A DNA stretch of 64,000 nt, from positions 1-64,000 of the forward strand of contig BBSL01000035.1 of NCBI GenBank assembly GCA_001319865.1, written 5' to 3'. This document shows positions 18,810 through 30,130 of the stretch, one piece after another. Each line of letters starts with the position of its first letter. Position 1 is the first letter of the stretch. The stretch is from Burkholderia sp. E7m39. Its GTDB lineage: Bacteria > Pseudomonadota > Gammaproteobacteria > Burkholderiales > Burkholderiaceae. The position numbers and the translations under genes are program-made. Under the pieces are notes generated by a model. That model ran no database searches. It was not told the DNA's origin and saw nothing but the letters and a program-made list of their open reading frames with translations.

Positions 18810-20200
18810 GCGATGCCCATCCATTCGCTCGCGCCTTCCAGCAGCGGCTGACGCGCAGGCGCATTGATGAGCGCGCCGCGCGTGTCGGCGATCTGCATCG
18901 ACTCCAGCCACTCTTCGAATTCCGGCGCGCGACGCAAGCCAAGCACATCGCGCACATAGAGCGCGTCATGAAACGACGTGCTCTGATAATTCAGCATCAC
19001 GTCGTCTGCGCCGGGAATGCCCATGATGAAATTGATGCCCGCCACGCCGAGCAGCGTCAGCAGATTGTCCATGTCATCCTGATCGGCTTCCGCGTGATTC
19101 GTGTAGCAGATGTCGCAGCCCATCGGCACGCCGAGCAGCTTGCCGCAGAAATGATCTTCGAGACCGGCGCGTGTGATCTGCTTGCCGTCGTACAGATACT
19201 CGGGGCCGATAAAGCCCACCACGGTATTGGTCAGGAACGGATTGAACTGGCGCGCGACGGCGTACGCGCGCACTTCGCACGTCTGCTGATCGACGCCATG
19301 ATGCGCGTTGGCGGACAGCGCGCTGCCCTGCCCCGTTTCGAAGTACATCACGTTGTCGCCGACCGTGCCGCGCTTGAGCGACAACGCTGCTTCGTACGCT
19401 TCCTGCAGCAGCGCGAGCGTGATGCCGAAGCCCGCGTTCGCCTGCTCAGTGCCGGCAATCGACTGGAACACGAGATCGACGGGCGCGCCTTTTTCGATCG
19501 CCGAGATCGTGTTGGTCACGTGCGTGAGGACGCACGACTGCGTCGGCACCTGATAGCGCGTGCGGAAATCGTCGATCATCAAGAGCAGATTCGTGATCGC
19601 GGCGAGGCTGTCGGAGGCGGGATTGATGCCGATCATCGCGTCGCCGCAACCGTACATCAGGCCGTCGATCATCGATGCCGCGATGCCCTTCACGTCGTCG
19701 GTGGGATGATTCGGCTGCAGACGCACCGACATATGTCCCGGCAAACCGACCGTGTTGCGAAAGCGCGTGATGACGGGCCGCTTGCGCGCGGCGAGAATCA
19801 GATCCTGATTGCGCATCAGCTTCGACACGGCCGCGACCATCTCGGGCGTGAGGCCCTTCGTGATGCGCACGAGCGCGTCCGTATCCGTCGAACCCGACAA
19901 CAGCCAGTTGCGAAACTCGCCCACGGTGAGATGCGAGATCTCTGAAAATGCCTCGGGCGAATGCGTATCGACGATGAGCCGCGTGACTTCGTCGCGCTCG
20001 TACGGAACCAGCGCTTCGTTCAGGAACGTGCGCAGCGGCACGTCCGCGAGCGCCATTTTCGCGGCGACGCGTTCCTCCTCGCTCGCCGCCGCGATGCCGG
20101 CGAGCTGGTCGCCGGAACGCAGCGGACTCGCCTTGGCCATCAGGGTTTTCAGATCGGCGAAACGATACGTGCGGCTGCCGATTGTCTCCGTGTAACTCAT
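18806..20200 (-). CDS. eutB: ethanolamine ammonia-lyase heavy chain
   Basis: A 464-residue catalytic large subunit with a TIM-barrel active site. The regions VGLPGHMSVRLQPNHPTDD, DAMIGINPASDS and VMYFETGQGSALSANAHHG are typical. Radical cleavage of ethanolamine occurs here with adenosylcobalamin held between EutB and EutC. It is coupled to eutC and preceded, across a 116-bp gap, by the permease gene on the same strand. Full length for the family (about 453-467). Confidence 0.97.
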   Translation of the reverse strand: MSYTETIGSRTYRFADLKTLMAKASPLRSGDQLAGIAAASEEERVAAKMALADVPLRTFLNEALVPYERDEVTRLIVDTHSPEAFSEISHLTVGEFRNWLLSGSTDTDALVRITKGLTPEMVAAVSKLMRNQDLILAARKRPVITRFRNTVGLPGHMSVRLQPNHPTDDVKGIAASMIDGLMYGCGDAMIGINPASDSLAAITNLLLMIDDFRTRYQVPTQSCVLTHVTNTISAIEKGAPVDLVFQSIAGTEQANAGFGITLALLQEAYEAALSLKRGTVGDNVMYFETGQGSALSANAHHGVDQQTCEVRAYAVARQFNPFLTNTVVGFIGPEYLYDGKQITRAGLEDHFCGKLLGVPMGCDICYTNHAEADQDDMDNLLTLLGVAGINFIMGIPGADDVMLNYQSTSFHDALYVRDVLGLRRAPEFEEWLESMQIADTRGALINAPARQPLLEGASEWMGIA

Positions 20201-20238
20201 CTTGTGTACTCCATCGCCGCGGCGATTGCGCGGCGTAA

Positions 20239-20269
20239 TGCACGTGGTGCACGTGGTGCACGTGGTGCA
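20239..20269. repeat. 9-bp tandem repeat between permease and eutB
   Basis: TGCACGTGG occurs three times in direct tandem (20239, 20248, 20257), followed by a partial TGCACG and a GTGC-rich extension. Each unit contains the palindrome CACGTG, so the array is also a ladder of potential hairpins in the permease-eutB leader. Confidence 0.85.
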
Positions 20270-20316
20270 CGTTGCACGACGTGCATGTTGCAGGCGCGTC
20301 GGCGTTCAGGCCGGCA

Positions 20317-21720
20317 TCATTCTTCGAGCAGCACGTCGGCGGGCGCGACTTCGCGCTGGTTGCGCGTCATCAGGAAGTAGCCGTAACCAAGCGCGACGAA
20401 CGCAGCGAATACGACGGCAACGAGCAGATTGAAGTAGATCATCGTCGCCAGCGAAATCACCGCCGCGCCCAGCGCAAACGCAGGGAAGTACGGAAATAGC
20501 GGCGCGCGGAACGGACGCTCCATATTCGGCTCGCTGCGGCGCAGCTTGAAGAGCGCCAGCATGCTGATGATGTACATCACGATAGCGCCAAATACCGACA
20601 TCGTCACGATATTCGCGGTCAGCGTCTGTCCGCCGAACTGGATCAGCTCGTCGCTGTAGATCGCGGCGATGCCGACCACGCCGCCCGCGAGAATCGCGCG
20701 GTGCGGCGTCTTGAAGCGCGGATGCACCTTCGACAGCCACTCCGGCAGGTAGCCCGCGCGTGCCAGCGCGAAAATCTGCCGCGAGTAGCCGAGGATAATG
20801 CCGTGGAACGACGCAATCAGACCGAACAGGCCGAGCCACACGAGCATATGCATCCAGCCGCTGTTTTCGCCGACGATGTATTTCATCGCTTGCGGCAGCG
20901 GGTCGTTGATGTTCGACAGCTTGGTCCAGTCGCCCGCCGCGCCCGCGAACACCATCACGCCGATAGCCAGCACGACGAGCGTCAGGATGCCCGTCACGTA
21001 GGCGATGGGAATCGAGCGCTTGGGGTTTTTCGCTTCTTCGGCGGCCATCGCGACGCCCTCGATGGCTAGGAAGAACCAGATGGCGAACGGAATTGCCGCG
21101 AACATGCCGTGGAAGGCGCCCATGCTGAACGTGTCGGAACCCGCCCAGCCGCCCTTCGTGAAGTTCGACCATTGAAATCCCGGCGACACGACGCCCATGA
21201 ACACCAGCAACTCGAAAATCGCGAGCAGCGTCACGCACAGTTCGAACGCCGCCGCGATCTGCACGCCGACGATGTTCAGCGCCATGAACACGAGATACGC
21301 GCCCATCGCCGCGTGTTTCGGTTCGAGACCGGGAAACTGCACATGCAGATACGCGCCGATCGCGAGCGCGATGGCAGGCGGCGCGAACACGAATTCGACC
21401 AGTGTCGCCGCGCCCGCGATATAGCCGCCTGTCGGGCCGAACGCATGGCGCGCGTAGGCAAACGGGCCGCCTGCGTGCGGAATCGATGTGGTCAGTTCGG
21501 TGAAGCTGAAGATGAACGTCGTGTACATCGCGGCGATGAAAATCGCCGTGATCACGAAGCCGAGCGTGCCGGCGCTCGCCCAGCCATAGCTCCAGCCGAA
21601 ATACTCGCCGGAAATCACGAGGCCGACGGCAATGCCCCAAAGCTGCCAGGTGCCGAGCGTCTGTTTCAGCTCGTGATGCGTGACGCTGCCTTTGTGCTGG
21701 GTTGTCGACTCTGGTTTCAT
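20317..21720 (-). CDS. eat: ethanolamine permease, APC family
   Basis: A 467-residue amino acid-polyamine-organocation transporter with about 12 membrane helices from residue 28 onward (WQLWGIAVGLVISGEYFGW is helix 1). SGEYFGWSYG and SIPHAGGPFAYARHAFGP are typical of the ethanolamine permease branch. It imports ethanolamine across the inner membrane. It is the first gene of the permease-eutB-eutC set on the minus strand; its promoter must lie in the 276 bp shared with the divergent AraC-family gene. Confidence 0.92.
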   Translation of the reverse strand: MKPESTTQHKGSVTHHELKQTLGTWQLWGIAVGLVISGEYFGWSYGWASAGTLGFVITAIFIAAMYTTFIFSFTELTTSIPHAGGPFAYARHAFGPTGGYIAGAATLVEFVFAPPAIALAIGAYLHVQFPGLEPKHAAMGAYLVFMALNIVGVQIAAAFELCVTLLAIFELLVFMGVVSPGFQWSNFTKGGWAGSDTFSMGAFHGMFAAIPFAIWFFLAIEGVAMAAEEAKNPKRSIPIAYVTGILTLVVLAIGVMVFAGAAGDWTKLSNINDPLPQAMKYIVGENSGWMHMLVWLGLFGLIASFHGIILGYSRQIFALARAGYLPEWLSKVHPRFKTPHRAILAGGVVGIAAIYSDELIQFGGQTLTANIVTMSVFGAIVMYIISMLALFKLRRSEPNMERPFRAPLFPYFPAFALGAAVISLATMIYFNLLVAVVFAAFVALGYGYFLMTRNQREVAPADVLLEE

Positions 21721-21996
21721 CGGAGGCTCCCTTTTTGAAGTTGCCGGTTGACGGGCGCGCGTTGCAGGCCAGCATCGCGGCCGCCTTTACCGGCGGGCAT
21801 CTGGCGATGGTAGGAAGCCATAAATCGAGGTGTTATCGAAAATCGGCAAAGATGTGGCGCCCTTGCACGCGGATGTCGGGCGGGTCCGTGTTAAGCCTTC
21901 GTTGAATAGGCTGCGAAAGTTCGCAGTATTTGGTAAATGGCCGCGTGCTATCGTGTTTTGCATCGAGGTTTTGCATCGCCTGTTTGCCCGCTCGCC

Positions 21997-22863
21997 ATGA
22001 ACGATATCGGCCACCGCGCCCGCTACGCCGCCCGGCTCGCCCGCGTGCGCGACCCTATCTACGATCATCTCGACGAACCGCTCGATATCGACCGGCTGGC
22101 GGACATTGCGTGCCTGTCGCCGTATCACTGGCACCGGATCTATCAGTCGATGTACGGCGAGACCGTCGCGACGACGGTACGCCGGCTGCGCTTGCACCGC
22201 GCGGCCGGTTTTCTCGCGAACGGCACGATGCCCGTTGCCGAGATCGCCGCGCGCTCCGGCTATAGCAGCTTGCAGTCTTTCACGCGGACGTTCAGCGCCG
22301 TGTTCGGCATGCCGCCCGCGCAGTATCGGAAGGCGGGATCGCATCAGCGGTTCCGGCCGTCGGTTGCGGACTCAGGAGGTCATCAAATGACGATGAGAGA
22401 TGTGGTGATTCGCGAGATCGAAGGCTTCGACGTGCTGACCGTCGATCACGTCGGACCGTACATGCAGATCGGCAAGGCGTTCGACATGCTGATGGGATGG
22501 CTTTCGTCGCGCGGCCTGCTGTCAAACGAGATGCGGATGATCGGGATTTACTACGACGATCCGACCGCCGTGCCCGAGGGCGAGCTGCGCTCCAAGGCGG
22601 GCGTGCGGCTGCCGCGTGCCGTCGATGTTTCCGGCGATGCGCTGGTAAGCGTGACGTCGATCGCTGGCGGCAAGTATGCGGTGCTGCGGCACAAGGGGCC
22701 GTATGCGGATATGGCGTCGGCGTATCAATGGCTGTACGGCGAGTGGCTGGTCAATTCGGAACATGAGGCGGCGAATGCGCCTGTGTTCGAAGAATATTTG
22801 AATAATCCTAAGGAGACCGCGCAGGCCAATCTGCTGACGGACATCTGCTTGCCTGTGGTTTAG
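21997..22863 (+). CDS. AraC-family regulator with GyrI-like effector domain
   Basis: A 288-residue protein. The N-terminal AraC DNA-binding domain is at about 10-115 (YDHLDEPLDIDRLADIACLSPYHWHRIYQSM and AEIAARSGYSSLQSFTRTFSAVFG). The C-terminal GyrI/Rob-like small-molecule domain is at about 130-288 (VVIREIEGFDVLTVDHVGPY). This is the Rob/BmrR-type arrangement, suggesting a response to a lipophilic compound. ATG 21997 (MNDIGHRARYAARL) is preferred. It is divergent from the permease gene, but nothing specific ties it to ethanolamine. Confidence 0.9.
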   Translation: MNDIGHRARYAARLARVRDPIYDHLDEPLDIDRLADIACLSPYHWHRIYQSMYGETVATTVRRLRLHRAAGFLANGTMPVAEIAARSGYSSLQSFTRTFSAVFGMPPAQYRKAGSHQRFRPSVADSGGHQMTMRDVVIREIEGFDVLTVDHVGPYMQIGKAFDMLMGWLSSRGLLSNEMRMIGIYYDDPTAVPEGELRSKAGVRLPRAVDVSGDALVSVTSIAGGKYAVLRHKGPYADMASAYQWLYGEWLVNSEHEAANAPVFEEYLNNPKETAQANLLTDICLPVV

Positions 22864-22910
22864 GAATAGTCCGTGCTGCGCTTCGCGAGGCGTAGTTCGG
22901 GAGAGCGCCA

Positions 22911-23138
22911 ATGCCACGCTATCGGGATCTGAGCGGTGAGTCCGGAGTGGTCGCTTATGAGACCGCTCAGGACGCGATTCTCGTCGCCTTCAAGGACGGG
23001 AAAATCTACCTGTACAACTACGCCGCTACAGGACAGCGGGATGTCGAAGAGATGAAGCGACGCGCGGCTCGCGGGCGCGGGTTGTCGACGTACATCTCGC
23101 AGGTGGTACAAGACCGGTACGCGAAAAGACTCGCGTGA
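22911..23138 (+). CDS. small conserved hypothetical protein
   Basis: A 75-residue basic protein starting MPRYRDLSGESGVVAYE and containing FKDGKIYLYNYAATG, a beta pattern reminiscent of KTSC-type domains, then a charged helical C-terminus. I do not recognise the function. It lies 47 bp behind the AraC-GyrI gene and ends before a bidirectional terminator. Confidence 0.6.
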   Translation: MPRYRDLSGESGVVAYETAQDAILVAFKDGKIYLYNYAATGQRDVEEMKRRAARGRGLSTYISQVVQDRYAKRLA

Positions 23139-23152
23139 AGTTGGTGACGCAA

Positions 23153-23190
23153 TAAAAAACTCCAACCGGCGAATGACGGTTGGAGTTTTT
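23153..23190. terminator. bidirectional terminator between a hypothetical gene and gyrB
   Basis: ACTCCAACCG (23159-23168) pairs with CGGTTGGAGT (23177-23186), flanked by an A run on the left and a T run on the right. It serves the plus-strand small gene and the minus-strand gyrB. Confidence 0.92.
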
Positions 23191-23237
23191 GTCGCTGCGG
23201 GGTCGGTTCGGTGTTTTGGGCCTGCGAACTCGAACGA

Positions 23238-25757
<2,520 letters not shown>

Positions 25758-25779
25758 TCAAAACACCATAAAAACACCA

Positions 25780-25798
25780 AAGGGGCGCTGCGCCCCTT
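25780..25798 (-). terminator. hairpin between dnaN and gyrB, possible attenuator
   Basis: AAGGGGCGC (25780-25788) pairs with GCGCCCCTT (25790-25798). On the minus strand a T-rich stretch (TTGGTGTTTTT) follows. It may terminate part of the dnaA-dnaN transcript before gyrB. Confidence 0.55.
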
Positions 25799-25822
25799 GA
25801 TGTGTTCTTCGTGTTGGACGCG

Positions 25823-26926
25823 TCAGATGCGCATCGGCATCACCACGTATTTGAACTCGTCGTTCTCGGGAATCGTGATCAGCGCGCTCGAACTCGCGTC
25901 GCCGAGGCTCACTTCCAGCATGTCGACCTTCAGGTTCGCGAGCACGTCGAGCAGGTACGTGACGTTGAAACCGATGTCGATGCTGTCGCCCTGGTACGGG
26001 ATTTCGAGTTCTTCCTGCGCTTCTTCCTGGTCGGCGTTGGTGGACATGATCTTCAGCTGGCCCGGCTCGACGATGCAGCGCACGCCCTTGAATTTGTCCG
26101 AGGTCAGAATGGCCGCGCGTTGCAGCGAGCGCTGCAGTTCTTCGCGACCGATCACAAACGTGTTCTTGTGCGACTTCGGGATCACGCGCTGGAAGTCGGG
26201 GAACTTGCCTTCGACCAGCTTCGACACCAGCTCGACCCCGCCGAACGTGAACTTGACCTGGGTCGGCGCGATGTCGATCTTAAGGACGTCGTCTATGTCT
26301 TCCAGCAGACGTTGAAGTTCGAGAATCGTCTTACGCGGAATGATCACTTCCTGGCGCGCAAACGAGCCTTCGATTTTCATCGACGAGAATGCGAGACGGT
26401 GTCCGTCCGTTGCGACAGCCATCAGCTGATCGCCGTCGACCACCAGCAGCATGCCGTTCAGGTAGTAACGGATGTCCTGCTGCGCCATCGCGAAGTGGAC
26501 CATGCCGAGCAGCTGGCGGAACGTCTTTTGGGGAACCGCGAGGTTCGCACCGAAGTCTTTGGCTTGAGCGACGGTCGGGAACTCGTCGGCCGCCAGCGTT
26601 TGCAGCGCGAAACGGCTCTTGCCGGATTGCACCGTCAGACGCTTGTCGTTCAGGGTGAGCGTGACTTGCCCGTCGGGCATTGCGCGCAGAATGTCGAGCA
26701 GCTTGCGTGCCGCCACCGTGGTGGCCACCGATTCCCCGCCGACGCCGAAGTCGGCACGCGTGGTGATTTGCAGTTCGAGGTCGGTGGACAGGAACGAGAC
26801 GTCCGGGCCGTTCTTGGTAATCAGCAAATTGGCGAGGATCGGCAACGTATGACGGCGTTCAACAATGCCGCTCACGGTTTGCAGCGGCCTGAGGAGGTTA
26901 TCGCGTTCGGTCTTGACCAGTTGCAT
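25823..26926 (-). CDS. dnaN: DNA polymerase III beta subunit (sliding clamp)
   Basis: A 367-residue three-domain clamp. Start MQLVKTERDNLLRPLQTVSGIVERR and end YVVMPMRI match the family, including the conserved MPMR(I/L) C-terminus next to the protein-binding groove. It forms the ring that tethers polymerase III and other repair proteins to DNA. It lies between dnaA and gyrB in the usual order. Confidence 0.98.
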   Translation of the reverse strand: MQLVKTERDNLLRPLQTVSGIVERRHTLPILANLLITKNGPDVSFLSTDLELQITTRADFGVGGESVATTVAARKLLDILRAMPDGQVTLTLNDKRLTVQSGKSRFALQTLAADEFPTVAQAKDFGANLAVPQKTFRQLLGMVHFAMAQQDIRYYLNGMLLVVDGDQLMAVATDGHRLAFSSMKIEGSFARQEVIIPRKTILELQRLLEDIDDVLKIDIAPTQVKFTFGGVELVSKLVEGKFPDFQRVIPKSHKNTFVIGREELQRSLQRAAILTSDKFKGVRCIVEPGQLKIMSTNADQEEAQEELEIPYQGDSIDIGFNVTYLLDVLANLKVDMLEVSLGDASSSALITIPENDEFKYVVMPMRI

Positions 26927-27183
26927 AGAGTTCCTTCATTGATGTGACGGCCTGCGCGCCCTGCCCGGCAATGTTCGAGCGCGCTGCCCCGGCCCCCCGC
27001 CGGCGCCGTGCTGCGCCAGTCATGGCGTTAAATCCCGCCCGCTTTTGCCGGGCGGTTAAACCTGTATTGTGCCTGAAAATGGAAGCACTTCCCTAAATTG
27101 GGGGCGACTTGCGCAATAAACAGATCGATTTTTCCGACAGGTTCGAGTAACCCTTCGATGTGTTGCGGCCCCCAATTCCGTTT
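26927..27183 (-). promoter_or_regulatory. dnaA-dnaN intergenic region with long inverted repeat
   Basis: AATTGGGGGC (27096-27105) and GCCCCCAATT (27168-27177) form a perfect 10-bp inverted repeat separated by 62 bp, right behind the dnaA stop. A second hairpin lies at about 27033-27056 (CCGCCCG..CGGGCGG). These may form a terminator/attenuator for dnaA with a separate dnaN promoter in between. Confidence 0.5.
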
Positions 27184-28740
27184 TCAGCCCTTCAGCGTCT
27201 GTTCGAGCACGTGCAGCTCATGGTTCAGCTGCGCGTCCTTGCCGCGCTCGTCGGCGATCTTGCGCACCGCGTGCAGCACCGTCGTATGGTCGCGCCCGCC
27301 GAACAGCTCGCCGATTTCCGGCAAGCTCTTCTGCGTCAGCTCCTTCGCCAGATACATCGCGATCTGGCGCGGCCGCGCGATGTTGGCCGGCCGCTTCTTC
27401 GAATACATGTCGGCGACCTTGATGCTGTAGAAGTCGGCGACCGTTTTCTGGATGTTTTCCACCGAAATCTGCCGGTTCTGCACGGTCAGCAGGTCTTTCA
27501 GCGCCTCTTTCGTCAGTTCGATGGTGATTTCGCGGCCGTGGAACTTCGAGTACGCGAGAATCTTGCGCAGCGCGCCTTCCAGTTCGCGCACGTTCGAGCG
27601 CAAATGCTTCGCGACGAAGAACGCGACGTCCTCATTCAGACTCACGCCTTCCGATTGCGCCTTGCGCATCAGAATCGCGACGCGCATCTCAAGCTCAGGC
27701 GGCTCGATTGCGACGGTCAGGCCGGAATCGAAGCGAGAGATCAGACGATCGTCGATGCCCGAGATTTCCTTCGGATAGGTATCGCTGGTGATGATCACCT
27801 GCGCCTTGTTGGCGACCAGCGCCTCGAACGCGTAGAAGAATTCTTCCTGCGTGCGGGATTTGCCCGAGAAGAACTGAATATCGTCGATCAGCAGCAGGTC
27901 GAGCGAATGGTAATAACGCTTGAAATCGTCGAACGCCTTACGCTGGTAGGCCTTCACCACGTCGGATACGTACTGCTCCGCGTGGATGTAGCGGATGCGT
28001 GCACCCGCCTTATCCATCAACAGCTGGTTGCCGATCGCGTGGATCAGGTGCGTCTTGCCGAGGCCCACGCCGCCATACAGGAACAGCGGGTTGTACGAGA
28101 TGCCGGGGTTGTCGGCGACCTGGATCGCGGCCGCGCGGGCGAGCTGGTTTGCCTTGCCGGTCACGAAGTTGTCGAAGGTCAGCACGGGGTTCAGCTTCGA
28201 GCGCTCGTACATCGAATCGCTCTCGCCGCTCGACGCGGCCGCTGCTGCGCCCGGCCGCCACGTGCGGCGCCCCGCCGCAGCTTCGTTCGCATCGAGGCTC
28301 GGCAGGTCGAGGTCGGCGGCATCGTCCGTCAGCTGGGCGGCGTTGCTGGACGCGAGGCCCGCCATGCCGCCCGCGCCGCGCGCCGCGTGCGCGGCTTGCA
28401 CCGCGCCAACTGCTGCATCGACAGCCGCCGCAGCGCTGTTCGCGCCGACCGTTGCCGGCCGCGGCGGTGCCGCCGGCGCGGCTCGCGCGCCCGCTTTCGG
28501 ATCGAGGACGAACTGGACATCGACGGGCGAATGCCAGAAATCGCGCGCAAGGTCGGTGATGCGGCCCGAAAACTGGCTCTTGACCCAGTCCAGCTTGAAA
28601 CGGTTCGGCGCCGCGATGCTCAGGGTATTCGCATCGGCGTCGAAGGCGACCGGGGCCAACGGTTTGATCCACGTCACGTACTGCTGGGGCGTCAATTCGC
28701 GCTCCAGCAGTGCGGAACAGTGTTGCCAGAATTCGTTCAT
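27184..28740 (-). CDS. dnaA: chromosomal replication initiator protein DnaA
   Basis: A 518-residue AAA+ initiator. Domain I at 1-85 ([21 protein letters not shown]) binds helicase and DiaA-like partners. A long Ala/Pro-rich domain II linker follows (about 90-180). The AAA+ domain has Walker [11 protein letters not shown] and Walker [11 protein letters not shown]. Domain IV carries the DnaA signature [15 protein letters not shown]. It melts oriC and autoregulates. ATG 28740 begins the known N-terminus; the frame upstream to 28851 is not part of the protein. Confidence 0.98.
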   Translation of the reverse strand: MNEFWQHCSALLERELTPQQYVTWIKPLAPVAFDADANTLSIAAPNRFKLDWVKSQFSGRITDLARDFWHSPVDVQFVLDPKAGARAAPAAPPRPATVGANSAAAAVDAAVGAVQAAHAARGAGGMAGLASSNAAQLTDDAADLDLPSLDANEAAAGRRTWRPGAAAAASSGESDSMYERSKLNPVLTFDNFVTGKANQLARAAAIQVADNPGISYNPLFLYGGVGLGKTHLIHAIGNQLLMDKAGARIRYIHAEQYVSDVVKAYQRKAFDDFKRYYHSLDLLLIDDIQFFSGKSRTQEEFFYAFEALVANKAQVIITSDTYPKEISGIDDRLISRFDSGLTVAIEPPELEMRVAILMRKAQSEGVSLNEDVAFFVAKHLRSNVRELEGALRKILAYSKFHGREITIELTKEALKDLLTVQNRQISVENIQKTVADFYSIKVADMYSKKRPANIARPRQIAMYLAKELTQKSLPEIGELFGGRDHTTVLHAVRKIADERGKDAQLNHELHVLEQTLKG

Positions 28741-29125
28741 CAAGTTGCTATCGTTATGGTTGCGCCGCTTTTCCGTCCGCGCTCTGGTCGCGGGATACGC
28801 GACGAGGCCCGAAGCTGCCAGGCGGAAAAGCCCCAGACGCTTGTGCCACAAGGGTTTGCGGGGTCAAGCGGGCCGGGGCGGCGGGCAGGATTCTTGGAAA
28901 GTAAGGCGAGATTCTACCGCCAAAACGGCGTGCAAAGTGAGTTATCCACAGGGTCCGATCAAATGGCGCCGATACACGCTGCCTGTGGATCATCAGCCTA
29001 AACTATTGACGACTCAGAGAAAACCGGTTTAAATAGCGGGTTCCGCGAAAACCAATTTTCGAACCTCCGGCCATTGCACTTTCAGCGATGCTCGCGCGGT
29101 TATTTCTCAAACAAGTGAGAGCAAC
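28741..29125. promoter_or_regulatory. candidate oriC / dnaA-rpmH divergent promoter region
   Basis: The 385-bp gap between divergent dnaA and rpmH holds a perfect DnaA box TTATCCACA at 28942-28950 and a one-mismatch box TGTGGATCA at 28984-28992, with an AT-richer stretch around 29000-29110. Gene context is that of many bacterial origins. Only two boxes are convincing by eye, so the exact origin remains uncertain. Confidence 0.55.
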
Positions 29126-29260
29126 ATGAAACGTACGTACCAACCTTCCGTGACGCGCCGTAAGCGCACCCATGGCTTCCGCGTTCGCATGAAGACCGCA
29201 GGCGGCCGCAAGGTCATCAACGCACGTCGCGCCAAGGGCCGCAAGCGCCTCGCCATCTAA
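29126..29260 (+). CDS. rpmH: 50S ribosomal protein L34
   Basis: A 44-residue basic protein, [18 protein letters not shown] at the start and [11 protein letters not shown] at the end, the standard L34 sequence. GTGAGAG upstream gives a moderate ribosome site. It is the first gene of the rpmH-rnpA-yidD-yidC-mnmE block. Confidence 0.98.
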
Positions 29261-29286
29261 GGCAGGCTGAAACGCGGTCAAGCCGA

Positions 29287-29796
29287 GTGCGCGCTGTGTC
29301 CGACACCCGCGACGCTGCGGGAACGGCAGACGCGCCGCAGCAGAACTTCGTTCCGTTGCAGGCGTCCGCCGCCTTCCCCAAAGCCGCAAGGCTGCTAAAA
29401 ACGGATGAATTTTCATCCGTTTTTCGTTTGCGCCCGTGGCGCCGGACTGCGCACTTCGTCGTGTACGCACGGCCGACTGGCAACGAAGCACGCCTCGGCC
29501 TCGTGATCGGCAAGAAGTACGCGCCCCGCGCCGTCACGCGCAATCTGGTCAAGCGCCTCGCGCGCGAAGCGTTTCGCGTGCGCCGCGCGCAATTGGGCGG
29601 CTGGGATGTGCTGCTGCGTCTGCATACGAAATTCGACAGGAAGGCGATGCCCAGCGGATCGTCGCCGCCGTTGAAAGCGCTGTGCCGCGGTGAAATCGAC
29701 GTGCTGCTCGACAAGGCGGCGCGCGAAATCGCCCGTCGCGAAGCGCAAGCCGCACCGGCAGCGCAGCCGGCAGGCACGCCGGGCGCCACGCCATGA
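29287..29796 (+). CDS. rnpA: ribonuclease P protein component
   Basis: A 169-residue reading from GTG 29287, with the RnpA core at about 35-150 ([42 protein letters not shown]). The RNR-like motif [14 protein letters not shown] contacts the RNA subunit. The N-terminal ~23 residues are unusual: a TTG start at 29356 would give 146 residues, closer to family length, but no good ribosome site separates the two options. It processes tRNA 5-prime ends with RNase P RNA. Confidence 0.92.
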   Translation: MRAVSDTRDAAGTADAPQQNFVPLQASAAFPKAARLLKTDEFSSVFRLRPWRRTAHFVVYARPTGNEARLGLVIGKKYAPRAVTRNLVKRLAREAFRVRRAQLGGWDVLLRLHTKFDRKAMPSGSSPPLKALCRGEIDVLLDKAAREIARREAQAAPAAQPAGTPGATP

Positions 29797-29869
29797 CATC
29801 CGCGAAGTCCGGGAGCGCAACGATGCATCGGCGCTTCATATCGGGCGGCTCCATCGGGCCGCACTAGTC

Positions 29870-30100
29870 ATGCAAACGGTTCTGTTCGCCTTGCTGCGTT
29901 TCTACAAGATTGCCGTGAGTCCCATGCTCGGCAACCGGTGCCGTTTTTATCCCTCCTGTTCGGATTACGCGCGCGAAGCAATCCAGTATCATGGCGCCGC
30001 GCGTGGTACTTACCTCGCCGCAAGGCGCCTGTGCCGCTGTCACCCGTTTTCGGCGGGCGGCATCGATCTTGTCCCGCCTCCCACTCCTAAGAAGCGCTGA
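29870..30100 (+). CDS. yidD: membrane protein insertion efficiency factor YidD
   Basis: A 76-residue protein with the YidD signature [27 protein letters not shown] and RRLCRCHPF. It is a small peripheral inner-membrane protein that helps YidC insert proteins. ATG 29870 fits the family length; the open frame upstream runs through rnpA. It lies between rnpA and yidC as in most bacteria. Confidence 0.95.
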   Translation: MQTVLFALLRFYKIAVSPMLGNRCRFYPSCSDYAREAIQYHGAARGTYLAARRLCRCHPFSAGGIDLVPPPTPKKR

Positions 30101-30130
30101 CGCGCTGTGCCATCGACACTGAGACAACGC

